The notes: generated by a model not told the origin, from the sequence alone. 64,000 nt of DNA from Deltaproteobacteria bacterium HGW-Deltaproteobacteria-4 (GCA_002841765.1 PHAV01000001.1:186001-250000), one strand, 5' to 3'; shown: positions 46,028 through 56,388, numbered from the stretch's first letter. Program-made: numbers and translations.

Positions 46028-46056
46028 CAGGGAGTGCCGTAGATTTGGCCTCCCTG
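46028..46056 (+). other. Hairpin in the lpxA-lpxB gap
   Basis: CAGGGAG (46028-46034) and CTCCCTG (46050-46056) form a seven-base stem extended by a bulged TGCC/GGC. There is no U-run after it. It may mark processing or a weak stop between lpxA and lpxB. Confidence 0.4.
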
Positions 46057-46091
46057 TAAGCGTTCGTGTCGCTTAAGATGAGGATGATCCT

Positions 46092-47300
46092 TTGTCTGAA
46101 AATTACTTTCCGCCAAATAGCACCGGTCCACGTCGTGCCATGATCGTCACCGGAGAAGCCTCTGGGGATCTGCACGGAGCCAACCTGATCCGTGCCGCGC
46201 AGGTGATCGATCCGGAACTCTCTTTCTTCGGCGTCGGCGGTGAGCAGATGGCTGCGGCCGGATGTGAGATCATCATCCCCGGCAAGACCATCTCGGTTAT
46301 GGGGATTGTCGAAGTCATTGGACATTTCCCGATCATCTGGCAAACCTTTCAACACCTCAAGAAAATTTTGCAGGGGGAGCAAAGACCCGATCTCCTTATC
46401 CTTATCGACTTCCCGGATTTCAATCTGCGCCTTGCTGCTGTCGCCAAAAAACTCGGCATTCCCGTCCTTTACTATGTCAGCCCGCAGGTCTGGGCGTGGC
46501 GGCGGGGGAGGGTGAAGCATATTGCCAAAGTCGTCGACCGTCTTGCTGCCATCCTCCCCTTCGAACCCCCTCTGTATGCCGGACTCGATATCGACGTCGA
46601 ATATGTCGGCAATCCCCTCACCGATCAGGTGCAGATCAGTGAAGAGCGCGAACCTTTTCTCCGGCGACTTGGTATCCCCTCTGTCTCCCCGGTCGTCGGG
46701 CTCTTTCCCGGCAGTCGCGGTACGGAGCTGCGCTACAATCTGTCGACCCTGCTGGCCACAGCGCGGATCGTGATGCAGGAGCATCCGTCGGTCCATTTCC
46801 TTGTTCCGGCCGCTGCCACTCTCGGGACAGAACGGCTCAGCACCGCGATTGCCCAGGCGGGGGGCGCTGATCTGCCCCTGACTCTCGTTGCCGAGTCGGT
46901 CTACGATGTCGCCAATGCTTCTGATGCTGTTCTGGCGGTCTCGGGGACGGTGACCTTGCAAGTCGCTCTGGTCGGTACGCCGCTGTTGCTCATTTACCGG
47001 GTGGCACCCATGACCTATGCCATCGGCCGGCATCTGATCAAGGTTCCGTTTATCGGTTTGCCGAATATCATCGCCGGTCAGGAGGTTGCTCGTGAATTCG
47101 TTCAGGATGCAGCCGATCCGCAAGTCCTTGGCGCTGAACTCAATATGATCCTCGCTAACCCGCTGCACGCTGCTGCGTTGCGGCAAGGGCTGGCACTGGT
47201 CAGGGAGAAGATCGGGCCGGGCGGGTGTTCGCAACGGGTGGCGCAGATGGCAGTAGAGATGAGTCGCGGGCAGATTCGCCGTAAAGGAGAGACATGTTAG
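46092..47300 (+). CDS. lpxB: Lipid-A-disaccharide synthase
   Basis: A 402-residue GT19 enzyme that joins UDP-diacylglucosamine and lipid X. Marks include RRAMIVTGEASGDLHGANLI, YYVSPQVWAWRRGRVKHIAK, VVGLFPGSRGTELRYN and AVSGTVTLQVALVGTP. TTG 46092 is used since GGAT lies upstream; ATG 46140 would cut directly into the fold. It overlaps msbA by seven bases. Confidence 0.95.
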   Translation: MSENYFPPNSTGPRRAMIVTGEASGDLHGANLIRAAQVIDPELSFFGVGGEQMAAAGCEIIIPGKTISVMGIVEVIGHFPIIWQTFQHLKKILQGEQRPDLLILIDFPDFNLRLAAVAKKLGIPVLYYVSPQVWAWRRGRVKHIAKVVDRLAAILPFEPPLYAGLDIDVEYVGNPLTDQVQISEEREPFLRRLGIPSVSPVVGLFPGSRGTELRYNLSTLLATARIVMQEHPSVHFLVPAAATLGTERLSTAIAQAGGADLPLTLVAESVYDVANASDAVLAVSGTVTLQVALVGTPLLLIYRVAPMTYAIGRHLIKVPFIGLPNIIAGQEVAREFVQDAADPQVLGAELNMILANPLHAAALRQGLALVREKIGPGGCSQRVAQMAVEMSRGQIRRKGETC

Positions 47301-49033
47301 ACAAGCGTTCCCTTTATAGCCGGCTCTGGATCTATATCAAACCGCATCGCGGCCGCATTGCCTTGTCGATGTTCGGCTCTCTCCTTTGTGCCGGAGCCGA
47401 TGGCTCGATGGCCCGACTGATTCAGCCCTTTGTCGACAAGGTGATTGTCGCCAAGGATGCTGAGATGATTTTTCTTGTCCCCTGGCTGATTCTTGGTTTG
47501 CAACTGGTCAAGGCCACCGGCCGTTACCTGCAGGAGTACTTTATCAAGACCGCTGGTCAGTTGGCGATTCAATCGATTCGCAACGATCTCTTTAGCCACG
47601 TCATGAATCTGTCGATGCGATTTTTTGGCAAAAATCCGACCGGCGTCCTCATGTCGAAGCACCTCAACGACGTCCAGTCACTGCAAAGCTCTCTGGCTGA
47701 GGTCCTGGTCGGAGCCATGCGCGATCTTGTCACCTTGTTGGCCCTGATCGGTGTTGCTTTTTATACTGACTGGAAGATGGCAGCGATTGCGTTTGTCGTT
47801 TTGCCCCTGGCTGCCTGGCCGATCAGTATTATCGGTCAACGCATCAAGAGTTATGCGCGCAAAGGGCAGGGGATTATGGGGGAGCTGTCGCGGACCCTCG
47901 AACAGTCTTTTTCCGGGATCAAGGTGATCAAGGGCTTTGGTGCCGAGGCAGAGATCTCTTCCCGGTTTAAAGTGGAAAATTTGTCGTATTACCGGACATT
48001 GAGTAAGGTTTTCAAGTACGATGCCGGCTCCTCCCCCTTTATCGAGATCGTCACCGGTATCGGCATGTTTGCGATTATCCGCTACGGCATGGAGCAGGTG
48101 CAGAATGAGGTCATGACCGTTGGGCAGCTCTTCTCGATCTGCGGTGCTATCATGTTGATGTACGCACCGTTCAAACGTCTGACCAAGTTTAATAATTATC
48201 TGCAGATAGCGATGGGGGCGGCGGAGCGGGTCTTTGCGGTGCTCGACGAACCGCTGGAAATTCGCGATCAGGAAAAGGCCATTGATCTTGGCGCGGCCAA
48301 CGGGGCTGTTGTCTTTGACGATGTCTCTTTTGCTTATGATGACGATCAGCCGGTCCTTTCGAATCTCTCTCTTGTCGTTAATCCGGGCGAAGTCGTTGCG
48401 CTGGTTGGGCCGAGCGGTGCGGGAAAGACAACGATTTCTGCCCTGTTGTGTCGTTTTTATGATGCAACTTCCGGTGTCATCACTATCGACGGTCACAATA
48501 TCACAGAAATTACCCTGGCCAGTCTCAAGCAGAATCTGGCGATGGTCGATCAGGAATCCTTCCTTTTCAACGAAACGATTGCCGACAATATCCGTTTGAG
48601 CAAGCCGCAGGCAACGGATGCCGAGGTCATAGCGGCCGCGAAGCAGGCTTATGCCGATGAATTTATTGCCGTCCTGCCGGAAGGGTATCAAACACGCATC
48701 GGTGATCGCGGATTGCGTCTCTCCGGCGGCCAGCGCCAGCGGATCTGTATTGCCCGGGCGCTGCTGCGTAATGCGCCGATTCTGATCCTTGACGAAGCGA
48801 CCAGTGCCCTTGATACCGAGAGTGAAGCGATGGTGCAGCAGGCGCTCGTTAATCTCATGCACAACCGTACAACGTTTGTCATTGCTCATCGCCTCTCCAC
48901 CATCATGCATGCTGACAAGATTGTCGTGCTCGAACATGGGCACATTGTCGAGGTCGGGCGGCACGGTGAACTTCTTGTACATGAAAACGGCCTTTATCGC
49001 CGTCTCTACGACATGCAGTTCCGGGAGGCTTAA
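47294..49033 (+). CDS. msbA: Lipid A export ABC transporter MsbA
   Basis: A 579-residue half-transporter: six spans in the first about 320 residues, then an ATPase with Walker A VGPSGAGKTTISALL, signature LSGGQRQRICIARALL and Walker B ILILDEATSALDTES. It flips lipid A-core to the periplasmic side of the inner membrane. Neighbours lpxB and waaA support MsbA over general exporters. Confidence 0.93.
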   Translation: MLDKRSLYSRLWIYIKPHRGRIALSMFGSLLCAGADGSMARLIQPFVDKVIVAKDAEMIFLVPWLILGLQLVKATGRYLQEYFIKTAGQLAIQSIRNDLFSHVMNLSMRFFGKNPTGVLMSKHLNDVQSLQSSLAEVLVGAMRDLVTLLALIGVAFYTDWKMAAIAFVVLPLAAWPISIIGQRIKSYARKGQGIMGELSRTLEQSFSGIKVIKGFGAEAEISSRFKVENLSYYRTLSKVFKYDAGSSPFIEIVTGIGMFAIIRYGMEQVQNEVMTVGQLFSICGAIMLMYAPFKRLTKFNNYLQIAMGAAERVFAVLDEPLEIRDQEKAIDLGAANGAVVFDDVSFAYDDDQPVLSNLSLVVNPGEVVALVGPSGAGKTTISALLCRFYDATSGVITIDGHNITEITLASLKQNLAMVDQESFLFNETIADNIRLSKPQATDAEVIAAAKQAYADEFIAVLPEGYQTRIGDRGLRLSGGQRQRICIARALLRNAPILILDEATSALDTESEAMVQQALVNLMHNRTTFVIAHRLSTIMHADKIVVLEHGHIVEVGRHGELLVHENGLYRRLYDMQFREA

Positions 49034-49707
49034 TGAAAAAAGGCGGCTTTCTGGAACGCTTTATAATGGCGACGCTACCCCCTATCGCCGCCGCGCTGAT
49101 GTGGTCGGTTTATCATTTGAATCGTTGCGAAGTTCTCGATGAAGATCAAGTTGATGCACTGCGCCGCGAAGGCAGGGGAGTGATCCTGAGCTTTTGGCAT
49201 GAACAACTGTTTCTGATGGTCCTCGGTTATCACGGCCCCGGCGGCCGGGCTCTTGTCAGTGGCTCCCGTGATGGCGAGTTGCTTGCCCGGACGATGACAT
49301 TTTTCGGACTGGGAGTGGTGCGCGGTTCTTCCCGACGCGGCGGACGGGCCGCTTTTCGTGAGATGGTGCAGTTCGGTAAAGGGCCTCTCGATTTGATTAT
49401 CACGCCTGATGGGCCGACGGGACCTCGCCGTGAACTCAAGGATGGCATCGTCGAGCTGGCGCGTATCACCGGTCGTCCGGTCGTCCCTTTGTGTTTTGTC
49501 AGCAGTCGCGGCCATCGCTTTGCGTCCTGGGATCGTTTCGTGCTCCCTTATCCCTTTGGCCGCGGCGTCTATGTCTATGGCGAGGCGATCCGTTATCTCC
49601 CCGGCGAAGAGAGTGAATCCTTCAAGGGTCGGCTCAAGACGGCAATGAATGCCAATGAAGCCCGGGCTATCGACCGATTGGAGAGCTATGGCCTTCGCGC
49701 TGTATGA
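49033..49707 (+). CDS. DUF374-type lipid acyltransferase (LpxJ-like)
   Basis: A 224-residue membrane-associated protein of the DUF374 group: SFWHEQLFLMVLGYH (probable catalytic His), VSGSRDGELLARTMTFFGLG, LIITPDGPTGPRRELKDGIV and GRPVVPLCFVSS. From memory, LpxJ, the secondary lipid A acyltransferase of epsilon- and deltaproteobacteria, belongs to this group and replaces LpxM. Placement between msbA and waaA fits late lipid A acylation. The ATG shares one base with the msbA stop, and the 3' end overlaps waaA by 20 bases. Confidence 0.8.
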   Translation: MKKGGFLERFIMATLPPIAAALMWSVYHLNRCEVLDEDQVDALRREGRGVILSFWHEQLFLMVLGYHGPGGRALVSGSRDGELLARTMTFFGLGVVRGSSRRGGRAAFREMVQFGKGPLDLIITPDGPTGPRRELKDGIVELARITGRPVVPLCFVSSRGHRFASWDRFVLPYPFGRGVYVYGEAIRYLPGEESESFKGRLKTAMNANEARAIDRLESYGLRAV

Positions 49708-50974
49708 TCTCATCCTCCTCCTGATTGCCGCCGGGATGATCCCCTGGTATCTGTTGCGCCGTGTCTTCGGCTTTCGCTCGCGCAGTGGCCTGCGTGAACG
49801 CTTCGGTTACTACGCACCACAACGTTTGACGGCGATCATGGGCCGGCCGGTGATCTGGATTCATGCCGTTTCCGTCGGCGAAACGCGGGCGGCGATCCCC
49901 TTGATCAAGGGCTTGCGTCAGGCGTGGCCTGATCATGCCCTGGTTCTCACCAATGTCACCGAGACTGGTCACGAAGTTGCGGCGACGATAGCCGAGCTTG
50001 ATCTCTGCCTCTTCTTCCCCCTCGACCTTTCTTTTGTTATCCGTCGCGTCCTTGCCCGGCTCAAGCCCACCCTGATCGTTATTGTCGAAACCGAGATCTG
50101 GCCAAATCTGATCCGTACCGCTGCGGTGCGCCACGTCCCCATTGCTCTGGTCAACGGTCGCATCTCGGATCGTTCTTATCCCCGCTACCGGCGATTCCAA
50201 AGAATTCTTGCCCCGCTTTTGCAACAGGTCACCCTGTTTAGTATGCAATCGACTATAGATTGCGAGCGGATTATTGCCCTCGGCGCCGGACCCGAGAACG
50301 TTGTCAGCAGCGGCAATCTTAAATTCGACATGCCGATGAATCTGGTTGAAGCCGATCCGGCGCTGTTGCGCTTGCGCTATCATCTACCAGATCATCTCCC
50401 CATCTGGATCTGCGGCAGCACTCATGAAGGCGAAGAAGCCGCGTTGCTGCAAAGTTACCGCACTCTCCTGGCGCAGGGAGAAGAGCTTGTCCTGATCCTC
50501 GCTCCTCGCCATCCGCCCCGCGTGCCGGCAGTTTGTGACCTCTTGACCGACCGGAACTTTTCTTATCGTCGGCGCAGCCAGTTAAAGGCAACAGATTCGC
50601 TCCTCGCATCAGGGGAGGTCCTCCTCGTCGATACCCTGGGTGAACTCCTCCCGCTCTATGCCGCGAGTGATCTGGTCTTTGTCGGCGGCAGTCTTGTCCC
50701 CGTCGGCGGCCACAACCTCCTGGAGGCGGCGCTGGTCAGCCGTCCGGTCATCTTTGGTCCGCATATGCACAACTTTCGCGATATCTCGCAATTGATCCTA
50801 AGCGCCGGAGCGGGAAGTCAGGTGCAGTCTGAAGCGGAATTGCCGGCTCTGATTGCACGCTATCTGCACGATTTCTCATTACGGCAACAACAGGGTGCGG
50901 CCGGCCACCAGCTCATTGCTGCCCATGCTGGCGCCACGGCCCGGACGGTGGCTCTGTTGCGGACTCTGGTGTAG
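49688..50974 (+). CDS. waaA: 3-deoxy-D-manno-octulosonic acid transferase
   Basis: A 428-residue GT30 enzyme that adds Kdo to lipid IVA from CMP-Kdo. It has an N-terminal span, the catalytic region WIHAVSVGETRAAIPLIKGL, FFPLDLSFVIRRVL, VETEIWPNLIRTA and the late motif FVGGSLVPVGGHNLLEAAL. ATG 49688 lies within the preceding gene's end, and the open frame upstream is in that gene's coding part. It is single-copy here, so the number of Kdo residues added is unknown. Confidence 0.94.
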   Translation: MAFALYDLILLLIAAGMIPWYLLRRVFGFRSRSGLRERFGYYAPQRLTAIMGRPVIWIHAVSVGETRAAIPLIKGLRQAWPDHALVLTNVTETGHEVAATIAELDLCLFFPLDLSFVIRRVLARLKPTLIVIVETEIWPNLIRTAAVRHVPIALVNGRISDRSYPRYRRFQRILAPLLQQVTLFSMQSTIDCERIIALGAGPENVVSSGNLKFDMPMNLVEADPALLRLRYHLPDHLPIWICGSTHEGEEAALLQSYRTLLAQGEELVLILAPRHPPRVPAVCDLLTDRNFSYRRRSQLKATDSLLASGEVLLVDTLGELLPLYAASDLVFVGGSLVPVGGHNLLEAALVSRPVIFGPHMHNFRDISQLILSAGAGSQVQSEAELPALIARYLHDFSLRQQQGAAGHQLIAAHAGATARTVALLRTLV

Positions 50975-50977
50975 GCC

Positions 50978-52051
50978 ATGAAGCAGCGCTGGCGCCGTTT
51001 TGCTGAAGAGCCGCTGCATGCGGCGACCTTTTTGCTGTGGCTCTTTCTCCTCCCTTTCAGTTTAGTTTACGGGGCAGGGCAGCGTCTCCGTGCCTGTCTT
51101 TACCGCTCCGGCGTCTTACGCTCCTACCGCGCGCCGCAGCCGGTGATCTCGGTCGGCAATCTCACGGTCGGCGGTACCGGCAAGACGCCGGTCGTCGATG
51201 CTATTGTCCGCCATCTGGTGCAACGCGGTGAGCGTCCGGCTGTTATCAGTCGCGGCTACGGCGGAAAGTTTCGTCGCGGTGTGGCGGTCGTCAGCCGTGG
51301 TGACGGGCAGGGCCCACTCCTGCCGTCTTTGTTCTGTGGTGATGAGCCATTTCTCCTGGCGCGCCGTAACCCCCGGGCGGTCGTGATCGTGGCACCGCAG
51401 CGCAGCGCGGGGGTAAAAGCGGCCCTTCGCGATTGTGGCGCGACGATCATTCTCCTCGACGACGGCTTTCAGCATCTGGCGGTGCAGCGCGATCTTGATA
51501 TCCTCCTCCTTGATGCGGGACGTCCTCTGGGCAATGGCAGTGTTCTTCCTGCCGGTCTGCTGCGCGAGCCAGCGGCTGCCCACCATCGTGCCGGGCTCTG
51601 CCTCCTGACCCGCGACGAAGGGCTCGCCGCTCCGTCTCCCTTTGCCACGCTGTCAACCCTGCGCTGCCGCCATCGCCTGGCCGGGGAGTTTGTTTCTCTT
51701 GACGGCACCGTACAGAGAATTAAAGACTTTAGCGGACAGCGCGGTGTGGCTTTTGCCGGCATCGCCAACCCGACGAATTTTTTCCTGGCACTAAAGGCGC
51801 TCGGGTTGGAAATCATTGACACCATCGCGCTGAATGACCATGCGGACTTTAGTGCTGAAACCTTGAAGAAGCTTGATCAAGCATCTTTAAATGCCGATTT
51901 TTTCGTGACGACAGAGAAAGACGGTGTTAAACTTCGCTCTTCGGATTTACCTCTCCCTTGTTTTCAGGCCCTTCTCGAACTGGAGTTTGCTCCGGTGGGC
52001 AAGCTGGAAGAGATTGTCGACACCCTTTTAACGCGAACGAGAATGTTATGA
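50978..52051 (+). CDS. lpxK: Tetraacyldisaccharide 4'-kinase
   Basis: A 357-residue membrane-associated P-loop kinase that phosphorylates the lipid A 4' position. The Walker A-type loop is in [19 protein letters not shown], followed by [23 protein letters not shown] and [20 protein letters not shown]. Its stop overlaps the Trm112-like start (ATGA). Confidence 0.95.
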   Translation: MKQRWRRFAEEPLHAATFLLWLFLLPFSLVYGAGQRLRACLYRSGVLRSYRAPQPVISVGNLTVGGTGKTPVVDAIVRHLVQRGERPAVISRGYGGKFRRGVAVVSRGDGQGPLLPSLFCGDEPFLLARRNPRAVVIVAPQRSAGVKAALRDCGATIILLDDGFQHLAVQRDLDILLLDAGRPLGNGSVLPAGLLREPAAAHHRAGLCLLTRDEGLAAPSPFATLSTLRCRHRLAGEFVSLDGTVQRIKDFSGQRGVAFAGIANPTNFFLALKALGLEIIDTIALNDHADFSAETLKKLDQASLNADFFVTTEKDGVKLRSSDLPLPCFQALLELEFAPVGKLEEIVDTLLTRTRML

Positions 52052-52227
52052 ATCTGACCTCCCAACTTCTTGAAATTATTGCCTGTCCTAAATGCAAAGG
52101 GCCGCTGCTCCTCTCCACCGCCAGCGATGCTCTCCTTTGCCATCAATGTGCCTTGTCCTATCCGGTACGCGACGAGATTCCCGTTCTTCTTATTGATGAA
52201 GCTACGCCTCTCACGGCGCAGCCCTGA
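52048..52227 (+). CDS. Trm112 family zinc-ribbon protein (YcaR-like)
   Basis: A 59-residue protein with ACPKCKGPLLL and LLCHQCALSYPVRDEIPVLL, a zinc ribbon of four Cys and the family ending. The same small gene follows lpxK in many Gram-negatives (E. coli ycaR). In eukaryotes Trm112 activates methyltransferases; the bacterial function is not settled. Start ATG 52048 overlaps the lpxK stop. Confidence 0.9.
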   Translation: MNLTSQLLEIIACPKCKGPLLLSTASDALLCHQCALSYPVRDEIPVLLIDEATPLTAQP

Positions 52228-52237
52228 AACGGTCCTT

Positions 52238-52831
52238 ATGTCAATCGATACGCAGATTTCTGCTTACTTTGCCCGCCATGCCCAGGTATTCGCGAGCACT
52301 GTCCCTGAACTGACGCCGCAAATTCGTCGTTGTGCGCAGCTCCTGGCGAACTCTTTGGCCGATGGCAGAAAGATCCTGATCGCCGGCAATGGCGGTTCCG
52401 CCGCCGACGCGCAGCATTTTGCCGCTGAACTGGTCGGTCGTTTTCTGCTCGAACGTCGCGGTCTGCCGGCGATTGCCTTGACCACCGATAGCTCGATCCT
52501 CACCGCCGTAGCCAACGATTACGGTTTTGAACAGATCTTTTCCCGCCAGGTCGAAGCGTTGGCCAATCCCGGAGATGTGGTCATCGGCATCTCTACCAGC
52601 GGCAATTCGGCTAATATCCTTGCTGGCCTCGCGGCCGCCAAGCAGTGCGGCTGCACCACCATTGGCCTCCTTGGTCGTGACGGGGGTGCCATTGCTGCGC
52701 GCGTCGATCTCCCCCTGATCGTTACTTGCGCTGAAACGCCGCATATTCAGGAGATGCATGTCACTATTATTCACCTTCTCTGCAAACTGATCGAAGAGCA
52801 ACTCTTTGACCAGCCGGGAGCCACTTCATGA
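52238..52831 (+). CDS. gmhA: Sedoheptulose 7-phosphate isomerase GmhA
   Basis: A 197-residue SIS-domain enzyme, first step of ADP-heptose synthesis for the LPS core. It has LIAGNGGSAADAQHFAAELV, FLLERRGLPAIAL, GDVVIGISTSGNSANIL and EMHVTIIHLLCKLIEEQLF. ATG 52238 begins the homology; the open frame upstream overlaps the Trm112-like gene. Its stop overlaps hldE (ATGA). Confidence 0.95.
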   Translation: MSIDTQISAYFARHAQVFASTVPELTPQIRRCAQLLANSLADGRKILIAGNGGSAADAQHFAAELVGRFLLERRGLPAIALTTDSSILTAVANDYGFEQIFSRQVEALANPGDVVIGISTSGNSANILAGLAAAKQCGCTTIGLLGRDGGAIAARVDLPLIVTCAETPHIQEMHVTIIHLLCKLIEEQLFDQPGATS

Positions 52832-54309
52832 AGATTGACCGGCTGCTGCTCGAACGTTTTCTTCTTCGTCTCCCGAAGCTGCGCACCCTGGTCGTTGGCG
52901 ATTTAATGCTCGATGAGTATTTGTGGGGAAAGACGGAGCGGATCTCTCCGGAAGCGCCGGTGGCGATTGTCGATGTTTCCCGCGATGATCTGCGTCTTGG
53001 CGGTGCCGGCAATGTCATCAACAATCTCGCTACGCTCGGTTGTCAGGTTGCCGTCCTCAGCGTAGTCGGTGATGACAGAGATGGCCATAAACTTGCAGAT
53101 TGCCTTGCAGCCAAAGGGATTGCCAGTTCCGGCATCATCTTTGAGCCCGGCCGCTTAACCACGCGCAAGACCCGAATCCTTGCCGGCCATCAGCAGGTGC
53201 TGCGGATCGACCGGGAGATCCGGGCATCGATCAGCACGGCCAGTGAAGATCAGCTCCTGACCTCTGCCTGTGCTGCTCTTGCTAACTGCGACCTCCTCCT
53301 GCTTTCCGATTATCGCAAGGGTGTCCTCACGGATCGGATGACGATGGCCTTGATTGCCATGGCCAATCAGTTACGGGTGCCGGTGGTTGTCGATCCCAAG
53401 GGGGAGAGCTATCGCAAATATCGCGGCGCCACCTTGTTGACTCCCAACCGCAAAGAAGCACAACTGGCAACCGGCATTGCGATTACGGATATCACTTCTC
53501 TCGAAGCGGCCGGCAAGGCACTTTGTGCCTCTTTGGCCCTCAATGCCCTCCTCATTACCCGCAGCGAAGAAGGGATGAGTATCTTTTATCCCGACGGTCG
53601 CCATCTCCCCCTGCCGACGGTGGCGCGGGAAGTCTTCGACGTCTCCGGCGCCGGCGATACCGTCCTTGCCCTGATGGGGGTCGGGCTTGCTGCCGGTCTT
53701 GATGTTGCCCAGGCCGCGCAGATCGCCAACCTTGGTGCCGGGATCGTCGTGGCCAAGCTCGGCACCTCGACCGTGACGACGGATGAACTGCTACGCGCGG
53801 CAATGAGTCAGGAAGATGAACCGCAGAGCAAGATTCATGATCGCACCATTGTCGCCCGCTTCCTGAGTGCCGAACGGGAACGGGGCAAGAAGATCGTCTT
53901 CACCAATGGCTGTTTCGATCTCCTTCATGTCGGCCACGTCAAATATTTGCAGCAGGCGCGGCGCCTTGGAGATCTCCTTGTCCTCGGCCTCAATACCGAC
54001 GCCTCCATTCGCCGTCTCAAAGGGCCGAAACGCCCGCTCATTGACGAAGAAGAGCGCGCCCATATTCTCGCCGCACTCTCTTGTATCGACTACGTTGTCC
54101 TCTTTGACGAAGAGACTCCTTATGAGCTGATCCAGCTCCTCCGTCCCGACATCCTCGTCAAAGGGGGGGATTACACTGTTGAAGGAGTGGTTGGCCGTGA
54201 TCTTGTCGAAGGGTGGGGGGGACGAGTTGAGCTGATAAACTTTGTCGACGGTAAATCAACGACCTCGACTATCGAAAAGATCCTCGAAGCTTACCGGGAT
54301 ACAGCTTGA
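52828..54309 (+). CDS. hldE: Bifunctional heptose 7-phosphate kinase/heptose 1-phosphate adenylyltransferase
   Basis: A 493-residue fusion. The N-terminal ribokinase-type half (about 1-330) has VVGDLMLDEYLWGKTERISP, LGGAGNVINNLATLG and DVSGAGDTVLALM with the catalytic Asp. The C-terminal half has the nucleotidyltransferase motif FTNGCFDLLHVGHVKYLQQA. It carries out steps 2 and 4 of the ADP-heptose pathway, with GmhA before and GmhB after it in the same overlapping operon. Confidence 0.96.
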   Translation: MKIDRLLLERFLLRLPKLRTLVVGDLMLDEYLWGKTERISPEAPVAIVDVSRDDLRLGGAGNVINNLATLGCQVAVLSVVGDDRDGHKLADCLAAKGIASSGIIFEPGRLTTRKTRILAGHQQVLRIDREIRASISTASEDQLLTSACAALANCDLLLLSDYRKGVLTDRMTMALIAMANQLRVPVVVDPKGESYRKYRGATLLTPNRKEAQLATGIAITDITSLEAAGKALCASLALNALLITRSEEGMSIFYPDGRHLPLPTVAREVFDVSGAGDTVLALMGVGLAAGLDVAQAAQIANLGAGIVVAKLGTSTVTTDELLRAAMSQEDEPQSKIHDRTIVARFLSAERERGKKIVFTNGCFDLLHVGHVKYLQQARRLGDLLVLGLNTDASIRRLKGPKRPLIDEEERAHILAALSCIDYVVLFDEETPYELIQLLRPDILVKGGDYTVEGVVGRDLVEGWGGRVELINFVDGKSTTSTIEKILEAYRDTA

Positions 54310-54884
54310 GCGGGCAGGGGAATTTGCCTGCGGGGATCACCCTTAACCGTGCCATTTTCCTTGATCGAGACGGTACGATCAATGTTGAAAAGGACTATCT
54401 TATTGCTCCGGCGGATCTTGTGCTTCTCCCCGGAGTCGGGGAGGCCCTGCGTCGCGGTCAAGAAGCCGGCTTTCTCCTCATCGTTGTCACGAATCAGTCA
54501 GGAGTAGCGCGCGGTTACTTTTCCGCCAGCGCTGTTGAGGAGCTGCACGATCATCTGCAAAGGGAGTTGTTTTCTTTCGGCGTGCGCATCGATGCCTTCT
54601 ACCTTTGTCCGCACCATCCGGAACATGGCGACGGTCCCTGTAACTGTCGTAAGGGGGAGCCGGGGATGTTGTTGCAGGCGGCGCAAGAACATCACATCGA
54701 TCTCGCTGCCTCCTGGATGATCGGCGACAAAAGTTCCGATGTCGAGGCCGGGCTCAATGCCGGCTGCCGTTCGATCCTGGTGCGCACCGGTTATGGGGTG
54801 CAGGAAGGGCAGGGGCTGCCGCCGTCTGCCTTGGTTGTCGATTCGCTAACTGAGGCAATCGAGCTGATAATTGCAAAAAAATAA
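54306..54884 (+). CDS. gmhB: D-glycero-beta-D-manno-heptose 1,7-bisphosphate 7-phosphatase
   Basis: A 192-residue HAD-family phosphatase, step 3 of ADP-heptose synthesis. The catalytic Asp pair is in IFLDRDGTINV near residue 18, followed by VTNQSGVARGYF, zinc-binding CPHHPEHGDGPCNCRKG and MIGDKSSDVEAGLNAG. It starts at TTG 54306, overlapping the hldE stop (TTGA). The epimerase hldD is not in the window. Confidence 0.93.
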   Translation: MSGQGNLPAGITLNRAIFLDRDGTINVEKDYLIAPADLVLLPGVGEALRRGQEAGFLLIVVTNQSGVARGYFSASAVEELHDHLQRELFSFGVRIDAFYLCPHHPEHGDGPCNCRKGEPGMLLQAAQEHHIDLAASWMIGDKSSDVEAGLNAGCRSILVRTGYGVQEGQGLPPSALVVDSLTEAIELIIAKK

Positions 54885-54939
54885 TCGATTCCGTCGATAA
54901 TGCTGGTGCATCGATCCTCTTCCTGAAAGGTAAATAAGC

Positions 54940-56388
54940 ATGTTCGCATTTAAAGTTAAAGATCTCGTCCTTGCCAAACTCGGCCGTAAAGAGATGGATC
55001 TCGCCGAAGTGGAAATGCCGGGGTTAATGGCCCTGCGGGCTGAATTCGGCGCGACTCAACCCCTAAAGGGGGCAAGGATTACCGGTTCCCTGCATATGAC
55101 CATTCAGACGGCGGTGCTTATCGAAACCCTCGTTACCCTCGGCGCCGAAGTGCGCTGGGCATCGTGCAATATCTTCTCGACCCAGGATCAGGCGGCAGCG
55201 GCGATAGTTGTCGGCAAGAACGGCACCCCGGAGAATCCACAGGGGATTCCGGTCTTTGCCTGGAAGGGCGAGACCCTCAACGAGTACTGGTGGTGCACCG
55301 AGCAGGCGCTGGCCTGGCCAGACGAAAAACTGCCGAATATGATCCTCGATGATGGCGGCGATGCAACGATGATGGTCCTCAAGGGCGCGGAATGGCAGGA
55401 AAAGGGCGTGCCTGCCCTTTGTGCTGACGATCCTGAAGACTGGATGGAGTTCGTCAACTGTCTGCAAACATCGATTGCTGCCAAACGTCTTGACTGGGTG
55501 GCGATGCGTAACAGCATCAAAGGGGTGACGGAAGAGACAACGACCGGCGTCCACCGTCTCTATCAGTTGCAGGAGGAAGGAAAGCTCCCCTTCCCGGCGA
55601 TGAATGTCAACGATTCGGTGACCAAGAGCAAGTTCGACAATGTCTACGGCTGCCGCCATTCGCTGGTTGACGGCATCATGCGCGCCACCGATGTCATGCT
55701 CTCCGGCAAGGTCGTGGTTGTCTGCGGCTACGGCGATGTCGGCAAAGGCTGCGCGCAGTCGCTGCGCGGCCAGGGAGCCCGAGTTATTGTGACCGAGATC
55801 GATCCGATCTGCGCGCTGCAGGCAGCCATGGAAGGATACCAGGTGAGTACCCTTGAAGAGGTCGTTGCCACCGCCGATCTCTTTGTCACCGCTACTGGCA
55901 ACTTTAACGTCATTACCGCCGAGCACATGTCGCAGATGAAGAACAGTGCTATCGTCGGCAACATCGGCCACTTTGATAACGAGATCGATATGGCAGCGCT
56001 CGCCAAAGTGCCGGGAATCCAGAAGATCAACGTCAAAAATCCCCGGGAACATGGCAACCAGGTCGATCAGTGGCTCTTCCCCGATGGCCACGCCATCATC
56101 GTTCTCGCCGAAGGGCGCCTGCTCAATCTCGGCTGCGCCACTGGTCATCCCTCCTTTGTCATGTCGAACAGCTTCAGCAACCAGGTCATCGCCCAGATCG
56201 AGATCTTCTGTCACCCGGAACGCTATAAAAATGAAGTTTATGTCTTGCCCAAACAACTCGACGAGAAGGTCGCCCGCCTCCATCTCGGTAAACTTGGCGT
56301 GCGTCTGACCACCCTGACCCAGAAGCAGGCGGATTATCTCGGTCTGCCGGTAGCAGGGCCATACAAGAGCGATCGTTACCGTTATTAG
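54940..56388 (+). CDS. ahcY: S-adenosylhomocysteine hydrolase
   Basis: A 482-residue NAD-dependent enzyme that splits SAH to adenosine and homocysteine in the methyl cycle. It shows [40 protein letters not shown], the NAD loop [20 protein letters not shown], and the C-terminal [15 protein letters not shown] precedes the ATG. It stands alone after gmhB, with a 55-base gap and probably its own promoter. Confidence 0.97.
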   Translation: MFAFKVKDLVLAKLGRKEMDLAEVEMPGLMALRAEFGATQPLKGARITGSLHMTIQTAVLIETLVTLGAEVRWASCNIFSTQDQAAAAIVVGKNGTPENPQGIPVFAWKGETLNEYWWCTEQALAWPDEKLPNMILDDGGDATMMVLKGAEWQEKGVPALCADDPEDWMEFVNCLQTSIAAKRLDWVAMRNSIKGVTEETTTGVHRLYQLQEEGKLPFPAMNVNDSVTKSKFDNVYGCRHSLVDGIMRATDVMLSGKVVVVCGYGDVGKGCAQSLRGQGARVIVTEIDPICALQAAMEGYQVSTLEEVVATADLFVTATGNFNVITAEHMSQMKNSAIVGNIGHFDNEIDMAALAKVPGIQKINVKNPREHGNQVDQWLFPDGHAIIVLAEGRLLNLGCATGHPSFVMSNSFSNQVIAQIEIFCHPERYKNEVYVLPKQLDEKVARLHLGKLGVRLTTLTQKQADYLGLPVAGPYKSDRYRY

